Source: Maribacter litoralis
GTDB taxonomy: Bacteria; Bacteroidota; Bacteroidia; Flavobacteriales; Flavobacteriaceae
DNA: 64,000 bases
Assembly: GCF_003075045.1 (NCBI RefSeq)
Contig: NZ_QCZD01000002.1
Coordinates: forward strand, 620,001-684,000
Reading direction: 5' to 3'
Each line of letters starts with the position of its first letter. Positions within the stretch are counted from its first letter, which is position 1. Below are positions 9,543-18,466 of the stretch, piece after piece. The position numbers and the translations under genes are program-made. The notes beneath the pieces were generated by a model. That model was not told where the DNA came from. It made no database searches and saw nothing but the letters and a program-made list of their open reading frames with translations.

Positions 9543-10040
9543 ATGAAAAACAGAAAATTTACTCTTGTATTGTTGGCTAGCGCATTAACAACTTTCTTCG
9601 TTAGCTGTTCAGATGATGACGCAGAAGTTGTAACGGTAACCGAAACAGTTGTGGAAACAGAAACAGTTGAAGTAGATTCTTCAATGCCGGTAGGTGATTT
9701 AATGGTGACCCTAAGTGGAGATCTGGTTGCAGAAAGTGGTACGCCTACGCAAGGTCTAGTAGAGGTAGGTGTAGATTCAGAAAGTACAAACTTTGTTCGT
9801 TTTGGAGATGATTTTACTACTGAATTGGGAACAGGAACCGTAGGAATATTTTTATCTACTTCAGATACATTTACGGCTGATCCGGCGAACGGAAATCCAG
9901 ATTTAATGTTGATCGGTAATGTTGCAGGTAATGGTGAAATGTTCATAAAACTAGATGCTACACCAGATGCTAAGTATACGCATATAATATTATGGTGTGC
10001 CACTGCCAATATTCCTTTTGGTAATGTAGCCCTTAACTAG
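9543..10040 (+). CDS. DM13 domain-containing lipoprotein
   Basis: 165 residues from the ATG at 9543; a longer frame from 9462 would begin inside the promoter. Lipoprotein signal MKNRKFTLVLLASALTTFFV then SCSDDD, with Cys at residue 22. After an acidic Thr/Val/Glu linker, the domain with FGDDFTTELGTGTVGIFLS, kYTHIILWCATANIPFGNVAL matches DM13: the conserved WC followed by a PFG motif is its hallmark. DM13 domains are proposed to take part in redox/electron-transfer or surface functions. The downstream outer-membrane barrel gene may belong with it, though a terminator-like hairpin separates them. Confidence 0.78.
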   Translation: MKNRKFTLVLLASALTTFFVSCSDDDAEVVTVTETVVETETVEVDSSMPVGDLMVTLSGDLVAESGTPTQGLVEVGVDSESTNFVRFGDDFTTELGTGTVGIFLSTSDTFTADPANGNPDLMLIGNVAGNGEMFIKLDATPDAKYTHIILWCATANIPFGNVALN

Positions 10041-10052
10041 AAAAATTTGATG

Positions 10053-10110
10053 GCCTTTGGGAATAGAGACACCTGATTCTGTTTTTCTATGTCTCCCAAA
10101 GGCTTTTTTT
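10053..10110 (+). terminator. Terminator between the DM13 gene and the outer-membrane barrel gene
   Basis: GCCTTTGGGA pairs with TCCCAAAGGC over a roughly 30-nt loop that has a further short inner pairing (GAGACA/TGTCTC), followed by eight T. Confidence 0.8.
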
Positions 10111-10155
10111 ATGGGTTTTCAATGTTGTAGACCTATAACCAGAAATAACAGAATT

Positions 10156-11016
10156 ATGGAAAAAAATAAAATTTTCTTAGGTATCTGCTGTTGCTTATTC
10201 GTATTAGGATTACAAGCACAAAGTGGATGGACAAGGGAAGCAAAGGGATTTTATCTTCAAGCGTCGGCATCGTATTTTTCTTCTAACGATTATTTTACTA
10301 CCGAAGGCAGATTGGCCGATCAAGGTAGCGAATTTAGAACCGGGGGGCTATTGCTTTATGGTGAATACGGAATTTCAAATAGACTTACCGCCATAGTAGA
10401 TCTACCTGTAGTCAAATTTAATAGTTTCAGCACAACTGAAACTGTTGCTGGCGTGGGTAATATACAGTTGGGAGTAAAATATAAACTTCTTAAAAATTTC
10501 CCGCTGTCCTTACAGGTGGCAGTAGACATACCCAGTAATGATGGTACTAACTTTGCACAATCTAAAAACGCAAATGCTTTTGGTGAGTTTGATGAGATTA
10601 ATCTGCCTTTGTCCGATGGTGAATTTAATATCTGGACAACCTTGGCAGCGTCACATGGTTTCAAGAATGGCAAAACATATGCTTCTGCTTTCTCCAGTAT
10701 AAATTTTAGAACAGAAGAATTTAGTAATCAATTTCAAGCAGGTGTTGAAGTAGGACATTTGTTTTTTGATAAATTATATCTCATAGGAAAATTGAAAGTA
10801 CAAGAAAGGTTGTCATCTGAAAATAATGTACAAAGTGGCTCTTTCTTGTTCGGAGAAGGAACAACATTCACTAATTATGGTGTAACATCAATGTATAAAG
10901 TGTCCGATCATTTCAATTTGGTGGCACAGTATTCAGATTATGCAGGTTTTCTGGTAAATAGAAAAAATATCTATGATGGTGGAACCGTCTCTTTAGGTAT
11001 ATCTTTTGAATATTAA
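10156..11016 (+). CDS. Outer-membrane beta-barrel protein
   Basis: 286 residues from ATG 10156 (MEKNKIFLGICCCLFVLGLQ, signal peptide cleaved after QAQ). An in-frame ATG at 10057 would start inside the preceding terminator. The mature part is made of alternating amphipathic strands (for example ISNRLTAIVDLPVVKF, LQLGVKYKLLKNF-type segments) and ends VSLGISFEY with a terminal aromatic residue, as in BAM substrates. It resembles the phenol-degradation-type/MetA-like transporter barrels. Substrate unknown. Confidence 0.75.
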   Translation: MEKNKIFLGICCCLFVLGLQAQSGWTREAKGFYLQASASYFSSNDYFTTEGRLADQGSEFRTGGLLLYGEYGISNRLTAIVDLPVVKFNSFSTTETVAGVGNIQLGVKYKLLKNFPLSLQVAVDIPSNDGTNFAQSKNANAFGEFDEINLPLSDGEFNIWTTLAASHGFKNGKTYASAFSSINFRTEEFSNQFQAGVEVGHLFFDKLYLIGKLKVQERLSSENNVQSGSFLFGEGTTFTNYGVTSMYKVSDHFNLVAQYSDYAGFLVNRKNIYDGGTVSLGISFEY

Positions 11017-11023
11017 TTAGCTT

Positions 11024-11060
11024 AATACAGGGTGAGGAAAACTAAAAATCGCCCTGTATT
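11024..11060. terminator. Hairpin between convergent genes
   Basis: AATACAGGG (11024-11032) pairs with CCCTGTATT (11052-11060). There is no clear T-run. It overlaps the stop codon of the phosphodiesterase gene. Confidence 0.45.
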
Positions 11061-11553
11061 ATCTTTTGCCAAGTTCAATTACTTCAAGGTCTTTAATATT
11101 ATCCCCATCAATTATAAAGCGTAGCATGGTACGTACCTGATGAAAACCATGTTTTCCACAGGCCCCAGGGTTCATATGTAGTACCCCTAACTTTTTGTCC
11201 ATCATTACTTTTAAAATATGAGAATGACCGCAGATAAATAGTTTTGGCGGATTTTCTTTAATAATATCTCGAGTTCTAATGTTGTATTTTGGTGGGTAAC
11301 CTCCTATATGGGTAATAAGTACATCTACCCCTTCACAGAAAAATCTGTTGTTTTCGGGGAATTCTTTTTGAATAATATGGTCGTCAATATTTCCGTATAC
11401 CCCTTTTAATGGTTTTAATTTAGAAATGGCATCTGTAACTTTTAAAGACCCAATATCTCCTGCGTGCCATACTTCGTCTGCCCAGCCCACATGCTTTAAA
11501 ATAGCATTATCTATATATGAATGTGTATCGGAAAGTAGAAGAATTTTGGTCAT
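11059..11553 (-). CDS. YfcE/MJ0936-family metallophosphodiesterase
   Basis: 164 residues. Dinuclear-metal phosphodiesterase fold with the full motif set: DTHS at 9-12, GD at 32-33, GNID at 54-57, TH(I)GG near 80 and GHSH near 109-112. This size is typical for the cytoplasmic YfcE-like enzymes that hydrolyse phosphodiesters in vitro; the cell substrate is unknown. It is divergent from truA, with about 145 bp between them. Confidence 0.92.
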   Translation of the reverse strand: MTKILLLSDTHSYIDNAILKHVGWADEVWHAGDIGSLKVTDAISKLKPLKGVYGNIDDHIIQKEFPENNRFFCEGVDVLITHIGGYPPKYNIRTRDIIKENPPKLFICGHSHILKVMMDKKLGVLHMNPGACGKHGFHQVRTMLRFIIDGDNIKDLEVIELGKR

Positions 11554-11699
11554 TAGTGTATTGTAATTACATGTTTGCTCATTGCGTCCTCTTGCAGAAT
11601 AGCAAGTGATATCAATTTTTATTATTTGAGTGTTTGTCCAAGAATGTTAAAACGTATCGTTTTTAATATCTTTGCGAGATACAAAACTAGCATATCCTT

Positions 11700-12449
11700 T
11701 TGAGATTCTTCATTCAATTTTCATACTTCGGTAAAGCATATCATGGCTGGCAAAATCAACCGAATGCCATTACCGTGCAAGAGGTTTTGGAAAAAGGTAT
11801 GTCTAAACTTTTAAACAGCCCTGTCTCATTGATGGGAGCTGGGCGAACAGATACCGGGGTACATGCAAAAATGATGTATGCCCATTTTGATGTTGATACG
11901 TTGGAAGATATTCAAGATTATATATTTAGACTAAACTCATTTTTACCCAATGATATAGCGGTTGAGCGTATTTTTGAGGTAAAGGATGATGCGCATGCCC
12001 GTTTTCACGCCACGGCAAGAACCTATGAATATCATATTGCAAAAAGCAAAGACCCTTTTACGACGGACTTGGCATATTTTGTGAAAAAAGAGCTAGACGT
12101 TGAGCAAATGAATATTGCAGCAAATCTTCTTTTGGGAAAGAAGGATTTTGAATGTTTTTCAAAATCGAATACCGATGTATTTACTAATATCTGTGACCTT
12201 CGAGAAGCACAATGGTCGATAAAAGAGAACAATTTGATTTTCACTATAACGGCAGATAGGTTTCTTAGAAATATGGTTAGAGCTATAGTAGGCACGCTCA
12301 TTAATGTTGGTTTGGGCAAATATTCACCAGACTATGTTAATACCATATTAAAAAGTAAGGATAGAACCAAAGCAGGGGTTTCTGTTCCTGCAAAAGGACT
12401 ATATTTGACTTCTATTGTTTACCCCAATACTATTTTAAAGAATGGATAA
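11700..12449 (+). CDS. truA: tRNA pseudouridine(38-40) synthase TruA
   Basis: 249 residues. Converts uridines 38-40 of the tRNA anticodon arm to pseudouridine. The catalytic aspartate lies in GAGRTDTGVHA near residue 50, and the N-terminus RFFIQFSYFGKAYHGWQNQP and C-terminal FLRNMVRAIVGTLINVG blocks are family signatures. The start is TTG: an in-frame TAG lies at 11688-11690 and no ATG or GTG falls between it and the conserved N-terminus. It overlaps the following ABC transporter gene by 8 bp, so the two are translationally linked. Confidence 0.95.
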   Translation: MRFFIQFSYFGKAYHGWQNQPNAITVQEVLEKGMSKLLNSPVSLMGAGRTDTGVHAKMMYAHFDVDTLEDIQDYIFRLNSFLPNDIAVERIFEVKDDAHARFHATARTYEYHIAKSKDPFTTDLAYFVKKELDVEQMNIAANLLLGKKDFECFSKSNTDVFTNICDLREAQWSIKENNLIFTITADRFLRNMVRAIVGTLINVGLGKYSPDYVNTILKSKDRTKAGVSVPAKGLYLTSIVYPNTILKNG

Positions 12450-14208
12450 GGATACTGGCAAAGCATTTGACACTCGTCTTTTTAAACGCTTACTTGCCTA
12501 CACAAAACCGTACCGAATTACATTTTATGGCGTGGCAATGTCCGCTATATTATTGTCCGGATTCGCTATTCTTACCCCGTTGATTGTAAAAAAAATTATT
12601 GATGAGGCTATAAAAGGTAGTAATCAAGAATTGCTTTTGAACTTAACGGTTGCTATGCTTGTGGTGTTACTGGGGCAGGTAATTTTTCAGTTGGCTTTCA
12701 ACTACTACGCAAACTGGTTAGGGGAATCTGTTATCAAAGACATTAGGATCAATTTGTTTAAAAAAATGCTCTCTTTTAAAATGACGTATTTTGATAATTC
12801 GTCGTTAGGTGTACTGGTTACTCGAGCAGTTGCCGATATGCAGAGAATCGGCGAAATTTTTAGTCAAGGTTTCTTTGTTATTGTTGCCGATTTATTGAAG
12901 ATGGTGGTAGCCGCAATTGTAATGCTTTTTATAAACTGGAAGCTTTCATTAATCGTTTTTGCCCTTTTGCCTATAATTATTTATGCCACTAGGTGGTTTC
13001 AAAAAGCAATGAAAGTTGCCTTTACCGAGGTTAGGGCAGAGGTTTCTAATTTAAATTCTTTTGTACAAGAGCGTATTACAGGTATGAAAATCGTTCAGCT
13101 ATTTACAAGAGAAAAAATTGAGAGCGATAAATTCAGGGAAATTAATGAGAAGCATAAAAAGGCATGGTTAAGAACGGTGTGGTACAACTCGATCTTTTTT
13201 CCAATTGCTGAAATTGTTTCTTCTTTAACGGTAGGGTTGATCGTTTGGTACGGTGGCTTACAGAATGTAGCCAATATCACAACAGATATAGCCGGTACTC
13301 TTTTTGCTTTTATTATGTTGATCGATTTACTGTTTAGACCATTACGTCAAATTGCAGATAAGTTCAACACCTTGCAAATGGGTATGGTTGCTGCCAATAG
13401 GGTTTTTAAGATTTTAGATACCGATAGTCATATACAGAATGTAGGTACTTATGAGAAAGAAGTTGTAAATGGCGATATCTCTTTTGAAAATGTTCATTTT
13501 GGTTATTTGGAGGATGAAGAAGTTCTACACGGTATATCTTTTGAAGTCAGAGCCGGGGAAACAGTCGCTATCGTTGGTGCTACCGGAGCGGGAAAAAGTA
13601 CTATAATCAATTTATTGAATAGATTTTATGAAATCAACTCAGGGTCTATTAAAGTGGACGGAGTAGATATACAGGATTATAAATTATCTTCTTTAAGGGC
13701 GCATATTGCAGTGGTTTTACAAGATGTATTCTTGTTTGCCGATACCATAGCCAATAATATTTCTTTAAAAGATTCAAATGTTTCTGTCGATGATATAGAG
13801 AAGGCTGCCCAAGCTATTGGAGTAGATGAATTTATATCTAGTTTGCCCGGCGGATATCACTATAATGTAAAAGAACGTGGAACCATGCTCTCTAGTGGTC
13901 AACGACAATTAATTGCCTTTTTAAGAGCCTATGTAAGTAACCCGAGTATTTTAATTTTAGATGAGGCTACCTCTTCAGTAGATACTTATTCTGAGCAGCT
14001 GATACAATTGGCTACGGATAAGATTACTCAAGAGAGAACTTCTATCGTTATTGCACATCGCCTGGCTACAATTAAAAAAGCAGATAAGATTATCGTAATG
14101 GATGCCGGTAACATCGTTGAAACCGGTACACACAAACAGCTGCTTAAAAAAGGAGGTTATTATAGTAATCTTTATGAAGCTCAGTTCTTAGCTGAGGAGG
14201 TTGCTTAA
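12442..14208 (+). CDS. ABC exporter, fused permease/ATPase (MsbA/BmrA type)
   Basis: 588 residues. An N-terminal six-helix transmembrane domain (about 20-310) is followed by a nucleotide-binding domain with Walker A GATGAGKST near 380, signature LSSGQRQL near 483, Walker B ILILDEATSSVD near 504 and the H-loop AHRLATI. It forms a homo- or heterodimer that exports lipids, drugs or peptides; the substrate cannot be read. It overlaps truA by 8 bp. It meets the DUF3667 gene tail to tail with no spacing. Confidence 0.93.
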   Translation: MDKDTGKAFDTRLFKRLLAYTKPYRITFYGVAMSAILLSGFAILTPLIVKKIIDEAIKGSNQELLLNLTVAMLVVLLGQVIFQLAFNYYANWLGESVIKDIRINLFKKMLSFKMTYFDNSSLGVLVTRAVADMQRIGEIFSQGFFVIVADLLKMVVAAIVMLFINWKLSLIVFALLPIIIYATRWFQKAMKVAFTEVRAEVSNLNSFVQERITGMKIVQLFTREKIESDKFREINEKHKKAWLRTVWYNSIFFPIAEIVSSLTVGLIVWYGGLQNVANITTDIAGTLFAFIMLIDLLFRPLRQIADKFNTLQMGMVAANRVFKILDTDSHIQNVGTYEKEVVNGDISFENVHFGYLEDEEVLHGISFEVRAGETVAIVGATGAGKSTIINLLNRFYEINSGSIKVDGVDIQDYKLSSLRAHIAVVLQDVFLFADTIANNISLKDSNVSVDDIEKAAQAIGVDEFISSLPGGYHYNVKERGTMLSSGQRQLIAFLRAYVSNPSILILDEATSSVDTYSEQLIQLATDKITQERTSIVIAHRLATIKKADKIIVMDAGNIVETGTHKQLLKKGGYYSNLYEAQFLAEEVA

Positions 14209-15006
14209 TTAGGCTGCCATTTTCTGAAAAGTATCAGTAAAAAGGGCTATATATACTATCGCAATTAACATTATTACAAAGCATATCGTAGCGAATAAAA
14301 CAAGAAATAGTAAAAGTTTCAATATGGTCTGCTTTATAGTCAAATTAAAGAGCTTGTAAAATACCCAAGTAAAGAAACCAATTTGAAATACCAAATTGAC
14401 CATTGAAACGTAATAAAGTAATTTGGAGTTCCATAAAACCAACATGTAAACGGTATTGATAATTATGGACAGGTGTGAATATGCGTAGATGTTTATTACA
14501 AAATGTTCACTAAGGTTAAATTGTTTTTTATTAATAAATACAAGTCGAGAAATTAAAGCCAAAAATGGCATCATAGCCATGTAAAAGAGACTTTGATATT
14601 TGAATAAGTAAGTATTCCATGTCTTTTGGAAATCTTGCCCTAAATTTTCTGCTTCAGTTAAAGATGAAGAATTTTCATATCTAAAATCAAAATCTAAAGC
14701 ATTGGGGAAGAACTCCGTACAGACATAAACAAAAAGTCCGCCAAAAGTAATTGCAATGGTGAGGTAGCTTATAGGATTTAAATACTTTTTTCTAACACCG
14801 TTAATGTATCCTCCTATAACTTCATCAGGTTTGGTGAAAAGGTGTTTGAATGTTACTAGAAAAGTGTTATCTATATTAAAAAATCTCTCGGTTGCATCAT
14901 ACCATAAGTTCTTCACCGTAAGTCTATTGCGAATTACCTTAGCGCCACAATCGGGACAATAGCTAAAATCCGTTCTTAAGTTGTTTTCGCAGTTCTTACA
15001 ATTCAT
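14209..15006 (-). CDS. DUF3667 family zinc-ribbon membrane protein
   Basis: 265 residues. The N-terminus has two CxxC knuckles (CKNC at 3-6, CPDC at 18-21), a zinc ribbon, then the DUF3667 segment with NLWYDATERFFNIDNTFLVT and YLNPISYLTIAIT. About five hydrophobic helices fill the rest. Function unknown. Its start codon overlaps the end of cdaA by 4 bp, so it is very likely translated from the same mRNA as the c-di-AMP synthase. Its stop codon directly abuts that of the ABC transporter. Confidence 0.88.
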   Translation of the reverse strand: MNCKNCENNLRTDFSYCPDCGAKVIRNRLTVKNLWYDATERFFNIDNTFLVTFKHLFTKPDEVIGGYINGVRKKYLNPISYLTIAITFGGLFVYVCTEFFPNALDFDFRYENSSSLTEAENLGQDFQKTWNTYLFKYQSLFYMAMMPFLALISRLVFINKKQFNLSEHFVINIYAYSHLSIIINTVYMLVLWNSKLLYYVSMVNLVFQIGFFTWVFYKLFNLTIKQTILKLLLFLVLFATICFVIMLIAIVYIALFTDTFQKMAA

Positions 15007-15830
15007 TGCACCAAATCTTGCTTCAGCATATTACTTAATTGGGTAATCGAATCGTACAGCACAAATTCCCCGTTTTTAATGTAGGAAATGAGTCCGGTTT
15101 CCTCACTGACCACTAGACTAAGTGCATCGGTTTTTTCACTAATACCAACGGCAGCTCTATGTCGTAAGCCAAAACGAAGGGGAATGTTACGTTCGTTAGA
15201 CACCGGTAAGATTACACGGGTAGCTACAATGTAATTTCCAACAATAACCGCAGCACCATCATGTAATGTGCTGTTTTTATAAAATATACTCTCTAGAATT
15301 GGCTGGTTTATTTCAATATTCATACGGTCTCCCGTATTTTTAATAAAATCTAGGGAGTTGTTACGCTCAATAACCAAAATAGCCCCTGTTTTAGTGCTGG
15401 CCATTTTTTCGCATGCCTTTATAATGGAATCTACATCGGTATCGGTAGAAATGCCTTCTTGTTTTAAAAATTTAAAATGCTTTACAAAATTTCTTTTGTT
15501 CGCAAAATTGGTAGAACCGATCATTAATAGAAATTTTCGTATCTCCTGTTGAAATACTATGATCAATGCAATTAACCCAACTTGCATAAAGGCACCTACC
15601 ATACTGCTGATCATTTGCATGTCTAGCAATTCGGTAAGCTTCCAGAAAGCCCAAACAATAACAATTCCGATAAAAATGTTGATGGCTACCGAGCCTCTTA
15701 CCAGCTTATAAATGTAGTATAGCAGCACGGCAACAAAAATGATGTCTAAAACATCTGTAATCTTAAAGTCAATAAAATTTAAAAAATCCAAGCAGTACCG
15801 TTTTAGTAAAATTAAGAAATTAGATGACAA
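15003..15830 (-). CDS. cdaA: Diadenylate cyclase CdaA
   Basis: 275 residues. Makes cyclic di-AMP from two ATP. Three N-terminal transmembrane helices (about 25-90) precede the DAC domain carrying DGAAVIVG near 192 and RHRAAVGISE near 221, the two nucleotide-binding motifs of the family. Membrane-anchored CdaA is the usual housekeeping form. It lies 15 bp downstream of folP and overlaps the DUF3667 gene by 4 bp, suggesting a folP-cdaA-DUF3667 operon. Confidence 0.95.
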   Translation of the reverse strand: MSSNFLILLKRYCLDFLNFIDFKITDVLDIIFVAVLLYYIYKLVRGSVAINIFIGIVIVWAFWKLTELLDMQMISSMVGAFMQVGLIALIIVFQQEIRKFLLMIGSTNFANKRNFVKHFKFLKQEGISTDTDVDSIIKACEKMASTKTGAILVIERNNSLDFIKNTGDRMNIEINQPILESIFYKNSTLHDGAAVIVGNYIVATRVILPVSNERNIPLRFGLRHRAAVGISEKTDALSLVVSEETGLISYIKNGEFVLYDSITQLSNMLKQDLVQ

Positions 15831-15845
15831 GAAATCAATATAAAC

Positions 15846-16670
15846 TTAGGCATTTAATTGTTCATATAGTTTAACACATTCAAAAGCTTCTTTGACATCA
15901 TGAACGCGCAAAAATTTTGCTCCCTTTTGTAAGCACACCATGTGTAGAGCTGTTGTGCCATTCAATGCCTGTTCGGCGGAAGTGCCCAAGGTTTTGTAGA
16001 TCATGGATTTTCTACTGATACCAGCTAGTAAAGGTTGGTCTGTAAAACCCATGAGTTCCATTTTGTTTAAAAGTTCATAGTTCTGTTCAAGGTTTTTTGC
16101 AAAACCAAAACCAGGGTCTATAATAATATCTTTAATGCCCAATGCTTTGGCAGCAGAAAGTCTTTCGGAAAAATAAAAAAGTACTTCTTTCAAAATATCA
16201 TCATAACTGGTTTGTTGTTGCATATTTTGAGGCGTACCTCGCATATGCATCATAATATACGGTACGTTTAATTGAGCTACCGTGCTTAGCATTTTATCAT
16301 CTTGTAATCCTGCAGTGATATCGTTAATAATAGCGGCACCGTTTTCTATACATGCTTTTGCGACATTGCTTCTAAAAGTATCAATGGATAGAATGGTTTC
16401 AGGGAATTTCTTTAGTATAAGGCTGACAATAGGTTCTATCCGTTTCAGTTCAGTGGTTTCATCAACCTTTAAAGCGCCGGGTCTACTGCTATAGGCACCA
16501 ACATCTATAAAAGTGGCACCTTCATTGAGCATTTTCTCTACCTGTTGTAATATACTTGACTCATCCTTGTATTTTCCACCATCAAAAAAAGAATCTGGAG
16601 TAACATTTAAAATACCCATTATTTTGGGTTGTTCAAGAGATATAAGTTTACCGCTGCAGTTTATGGTCAT
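15846..16670 (-). CDS. folP: Dihydropteroate synthase
   Basis: 274 residues from the ATG at 16670 (MTINCSGKLISLEQPKIMG), which fits the family better than an ATG 36 bp upstream at 16706. Condenses p-aminobenzoate with dihydropterin pyrophosphate in folate synthesis. Signatures: MGILNVTPDSFFDGG, FIDVGAYSSRPGA, LSIDTFR, IINDITAG, DPGFGFAKN, GISRKSM. It is the first gene of a probable operon with cdaA and is divergent from the DUF1599 gene. Confidence 0.95.
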   Translation of the reverse strand: MTINCSGKLISLEQPKIMGILNVTPDSFFDGGKYKDESSILQQVEKMLNEGATFIDVGAYSSRPGALKVDETTELKRIEPIVSLILKKFPETILSIDTFRSNVAKACIENGAAIINDITAGLQDDKMLSTVAQLNVPYIMMHMRGTPQNMQQQTSYDDILKEVLFYFSERLSAAKALGIKDIIIDPGFGFAKNLEQNYELLNKMELMGFTDQPLLAGISRKSMIYKTLGTSAEQALNGTTALHMVCLQKGAKFLRVHDVKEAFECVKLYEQLNA

Positions 16671-16773
16671 TGTTAATATTTGAAAGGATTTTGTGGCATT
16701 TTTCAAGTTTAAACCATCTATCTTGATGGTTACAATTTTTTAAGCGAAATTTACACAAATTAGATAGAATTAC

Positions 16774-17322
16774 ATGCTAGATACGGCAAAGGAATACGAT
16801 GAGGTAATTCAGGTTTGTATAAATCTGTACCAGAAAAAAATGTCAGATTACGGTAGTGCATGGCGAATTTTAAGATTGCCGTCGCTAACAGATCAAATAT
16901 TCATAAAAGCACAGCGTATACGCAGTCTTCAGGAAAACGCCGTACGTAAGGTCGATGAAGGTGAACGGTCAGAGTTTATCGGTATCATTAATTATTCTGT
17001 GATGGCATTAATTCAGTTGGAACTTGGTGTAGCGGATCAACCGGACCTAAGTACTGAAAAAGCGGTTGAATTATACGCAAAGCATATTAAAATCACTAAG
17101 GAACTAATGCTGAACAAAAACCATGATTATGGTGAAGCTTGGAGAGATATGAGAGTTAGTTCACTTACAGATTTAATATTGCAAAAATTACTTCGCGTAA
17201 AACAAATAGAAGATAATAAAGGTAAAACTTTGGTAAGTGAAGGAATTGATGCCAATTATCAAGATATGATCAATTATGCGGTATTCGCATTAATACATTT
17301 AGGTTCTGAATCAGAAAAATAA
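16774..17322 (+). CDS. DUF1599 family protein with two tandem repeats
   Basis: 182 residues, all-helical, function unknown. The DUF1599 (nucleotide-modification-associated domain 1) motif appears twice: KKMSDYGSAWRILRLPSLTD near 30-50 and KNHDYGEAWRDMRVSSLTD near 117-136, each followed by a helix of the KxxRI/VKQI type. It starts a rightward run (DUF1599, DoxX-like, tpiA, prmA, clpS) that is widely conserved in Bacteroidota; the next gene begins 9 bp downstream. Confidence 0.9.
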   Translation: MLDTAKEYDEVIQVCINLYQKKMSDYGSAWRILRLPSLTDQIFIKAQRIRSLQENAVRKVDEGERSEFIGIINYSVMALIQLELGVADQPDLSTEKAVELYAKHIKITKELMLNKNHDYGEAWRDMRVSSLTDLILQKLLRVKQIEDNKGKTLVSEGIDANYQDMINYAVFALIHLGSESEK

Positions 17323-17331
17323 AAAATAGGA

Positions 17332-18429
17332 ATGAAGTATTTAGTAGGTGTCGTTAGAATTTTTGTTGGAATACTTTTTATTATCAGCGGATTTATAAAA
17401 TTGAATGATCCTGTTGGTTTTTCTTTTAAGTTAGAAGAATATTTTAGTCAAGGGGTATTGGATTTACCCTTTTTAACTCCATTTGCACTTGCCATTTCAA
17501 TTTTGGTAGTTATTGTTGAGGTAATGGTAGGGGTTATGCTAATTCTTGGATATAAGCGTAAACTCACGCTTTGGACATTGTTGGCAATGATAATTTTCTT
17601 CACTTTCCTAACTTTTTACTCTGCATACTTTAATAAAGTGACCGATTGTGGTTGTTTTGGCGATGCCATAAAATTGACACCTTGGCAATCTTTTTCAAAA
17701 GATGTGGTGCTGTTGATACTTATATTGATCATTTATGCCGGTAGAAAGTATATAACTCCTTTGGTCAGTTCAAAAACATTGATGCCAGTATTGTATATCT
17801 CTTTCATTGCTTGTATCGGCTATGTGTATTATGTATTAAATCATTTGCCTGTTATCGATTTTAGACCTTATGAAATAGGTAAGAATATAGAGGAAGGTAT
17901 GAGCACGCCAGAAGATGCTCCCAAGGCTATTTTTGAATACAGATGGAAGTTCAATGTGAATGGAAACGAGGAAATACATGTAACTAATGGCGACTACCCA
18001 ACAGTAAACGGGGAGTTTATTGATGTTGAAACAGAAGAAATTCAAGCAGGATATGAACCACCGGTTCATGATTTTACAATTGAACAGGAAGGAGAGGATT
18101 TTGCCGGCTCGTTGTTGCAAGAACCAAAATTGGTAATGGTGATAGCGTATGATTTACGAAAGTCTAACCTTGAGGTTTTCAAAGAAATAAAAACGGTTGC
18201 CGATAAAGCGAAAGCCAAAGGCTACAAAGTAATTGGCATGTCTGCATCCGGACCTGATCAAACAGATGCTTTGAAGAAAGAATATAGCTTGGGTTTTGAT
18301 TTTTATTTTACAGACGAGACTACATTAAAAACTATTGTAAGATCTAACCCTGGGGTATTGGTATTAGAGAAAGGTACCATTAAACAAAAAGTTCATTACA
18401 ACGATTTAGAGAACTTAATTTTTGAATAA
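17332..18429 (+). CDS. BT_3928-like protein: DoxX/MauE membrane domain plus thioredoxin-like domain
   Basis: 365 residues. The first 150 residues contain four transmembrane helices and the motifs GILFIISGFIKLNDP and VTDCGCFGDAIKLTPWQSF, typical of DoxX/MauE-like membrane redox proteins. After another helix (about 150-165) the C-terminal periplasmic domain (about 260-365) has a thioredoxin-like pattern (KVIGMSASGP, YFTDETTLKTIVRSNPGVLVL) but no CxxC. The two Cys of the DCGC motif are the only candidate redox pair. The role is unknown. Confidence 0.87.
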   Translation: MKYLVGVVRIFVGILFIISGFIKLNDPVGFSFKLEEYFSQGVLDLPFLTPFALAISILVVIVEVMVGVMLILGYKRKLTLWTLLAMIIFFTFLTFYSAYFNKVTDCGCFGDAIKLTPWQSFSKDVVLLILILIIYAGRKYITPLVSSKTLMPVLYISFIACIGYVYYVLNHLPVIDFRPYEIGKNIEEGMSTPEDAPKAIFEYRWKFNVNGNEEIHVTNGDYPTVNGEFIDVETEEIQAGYEPPVHDFTIEQEGEDFAGSLLQEPKLVMVIAYDLRKSNLEVFKEIKTVADKAKAKGYKVIGMSASGPDQTDALKKEYSLGFDFYFTDETTLKTIVRSNPGVLVLEKGTIKQKVHYNDLENLIFE

Positions 18430-18466
18430 GATTTTAAACTGAAACAGAACAACTAGAAACATAAAT

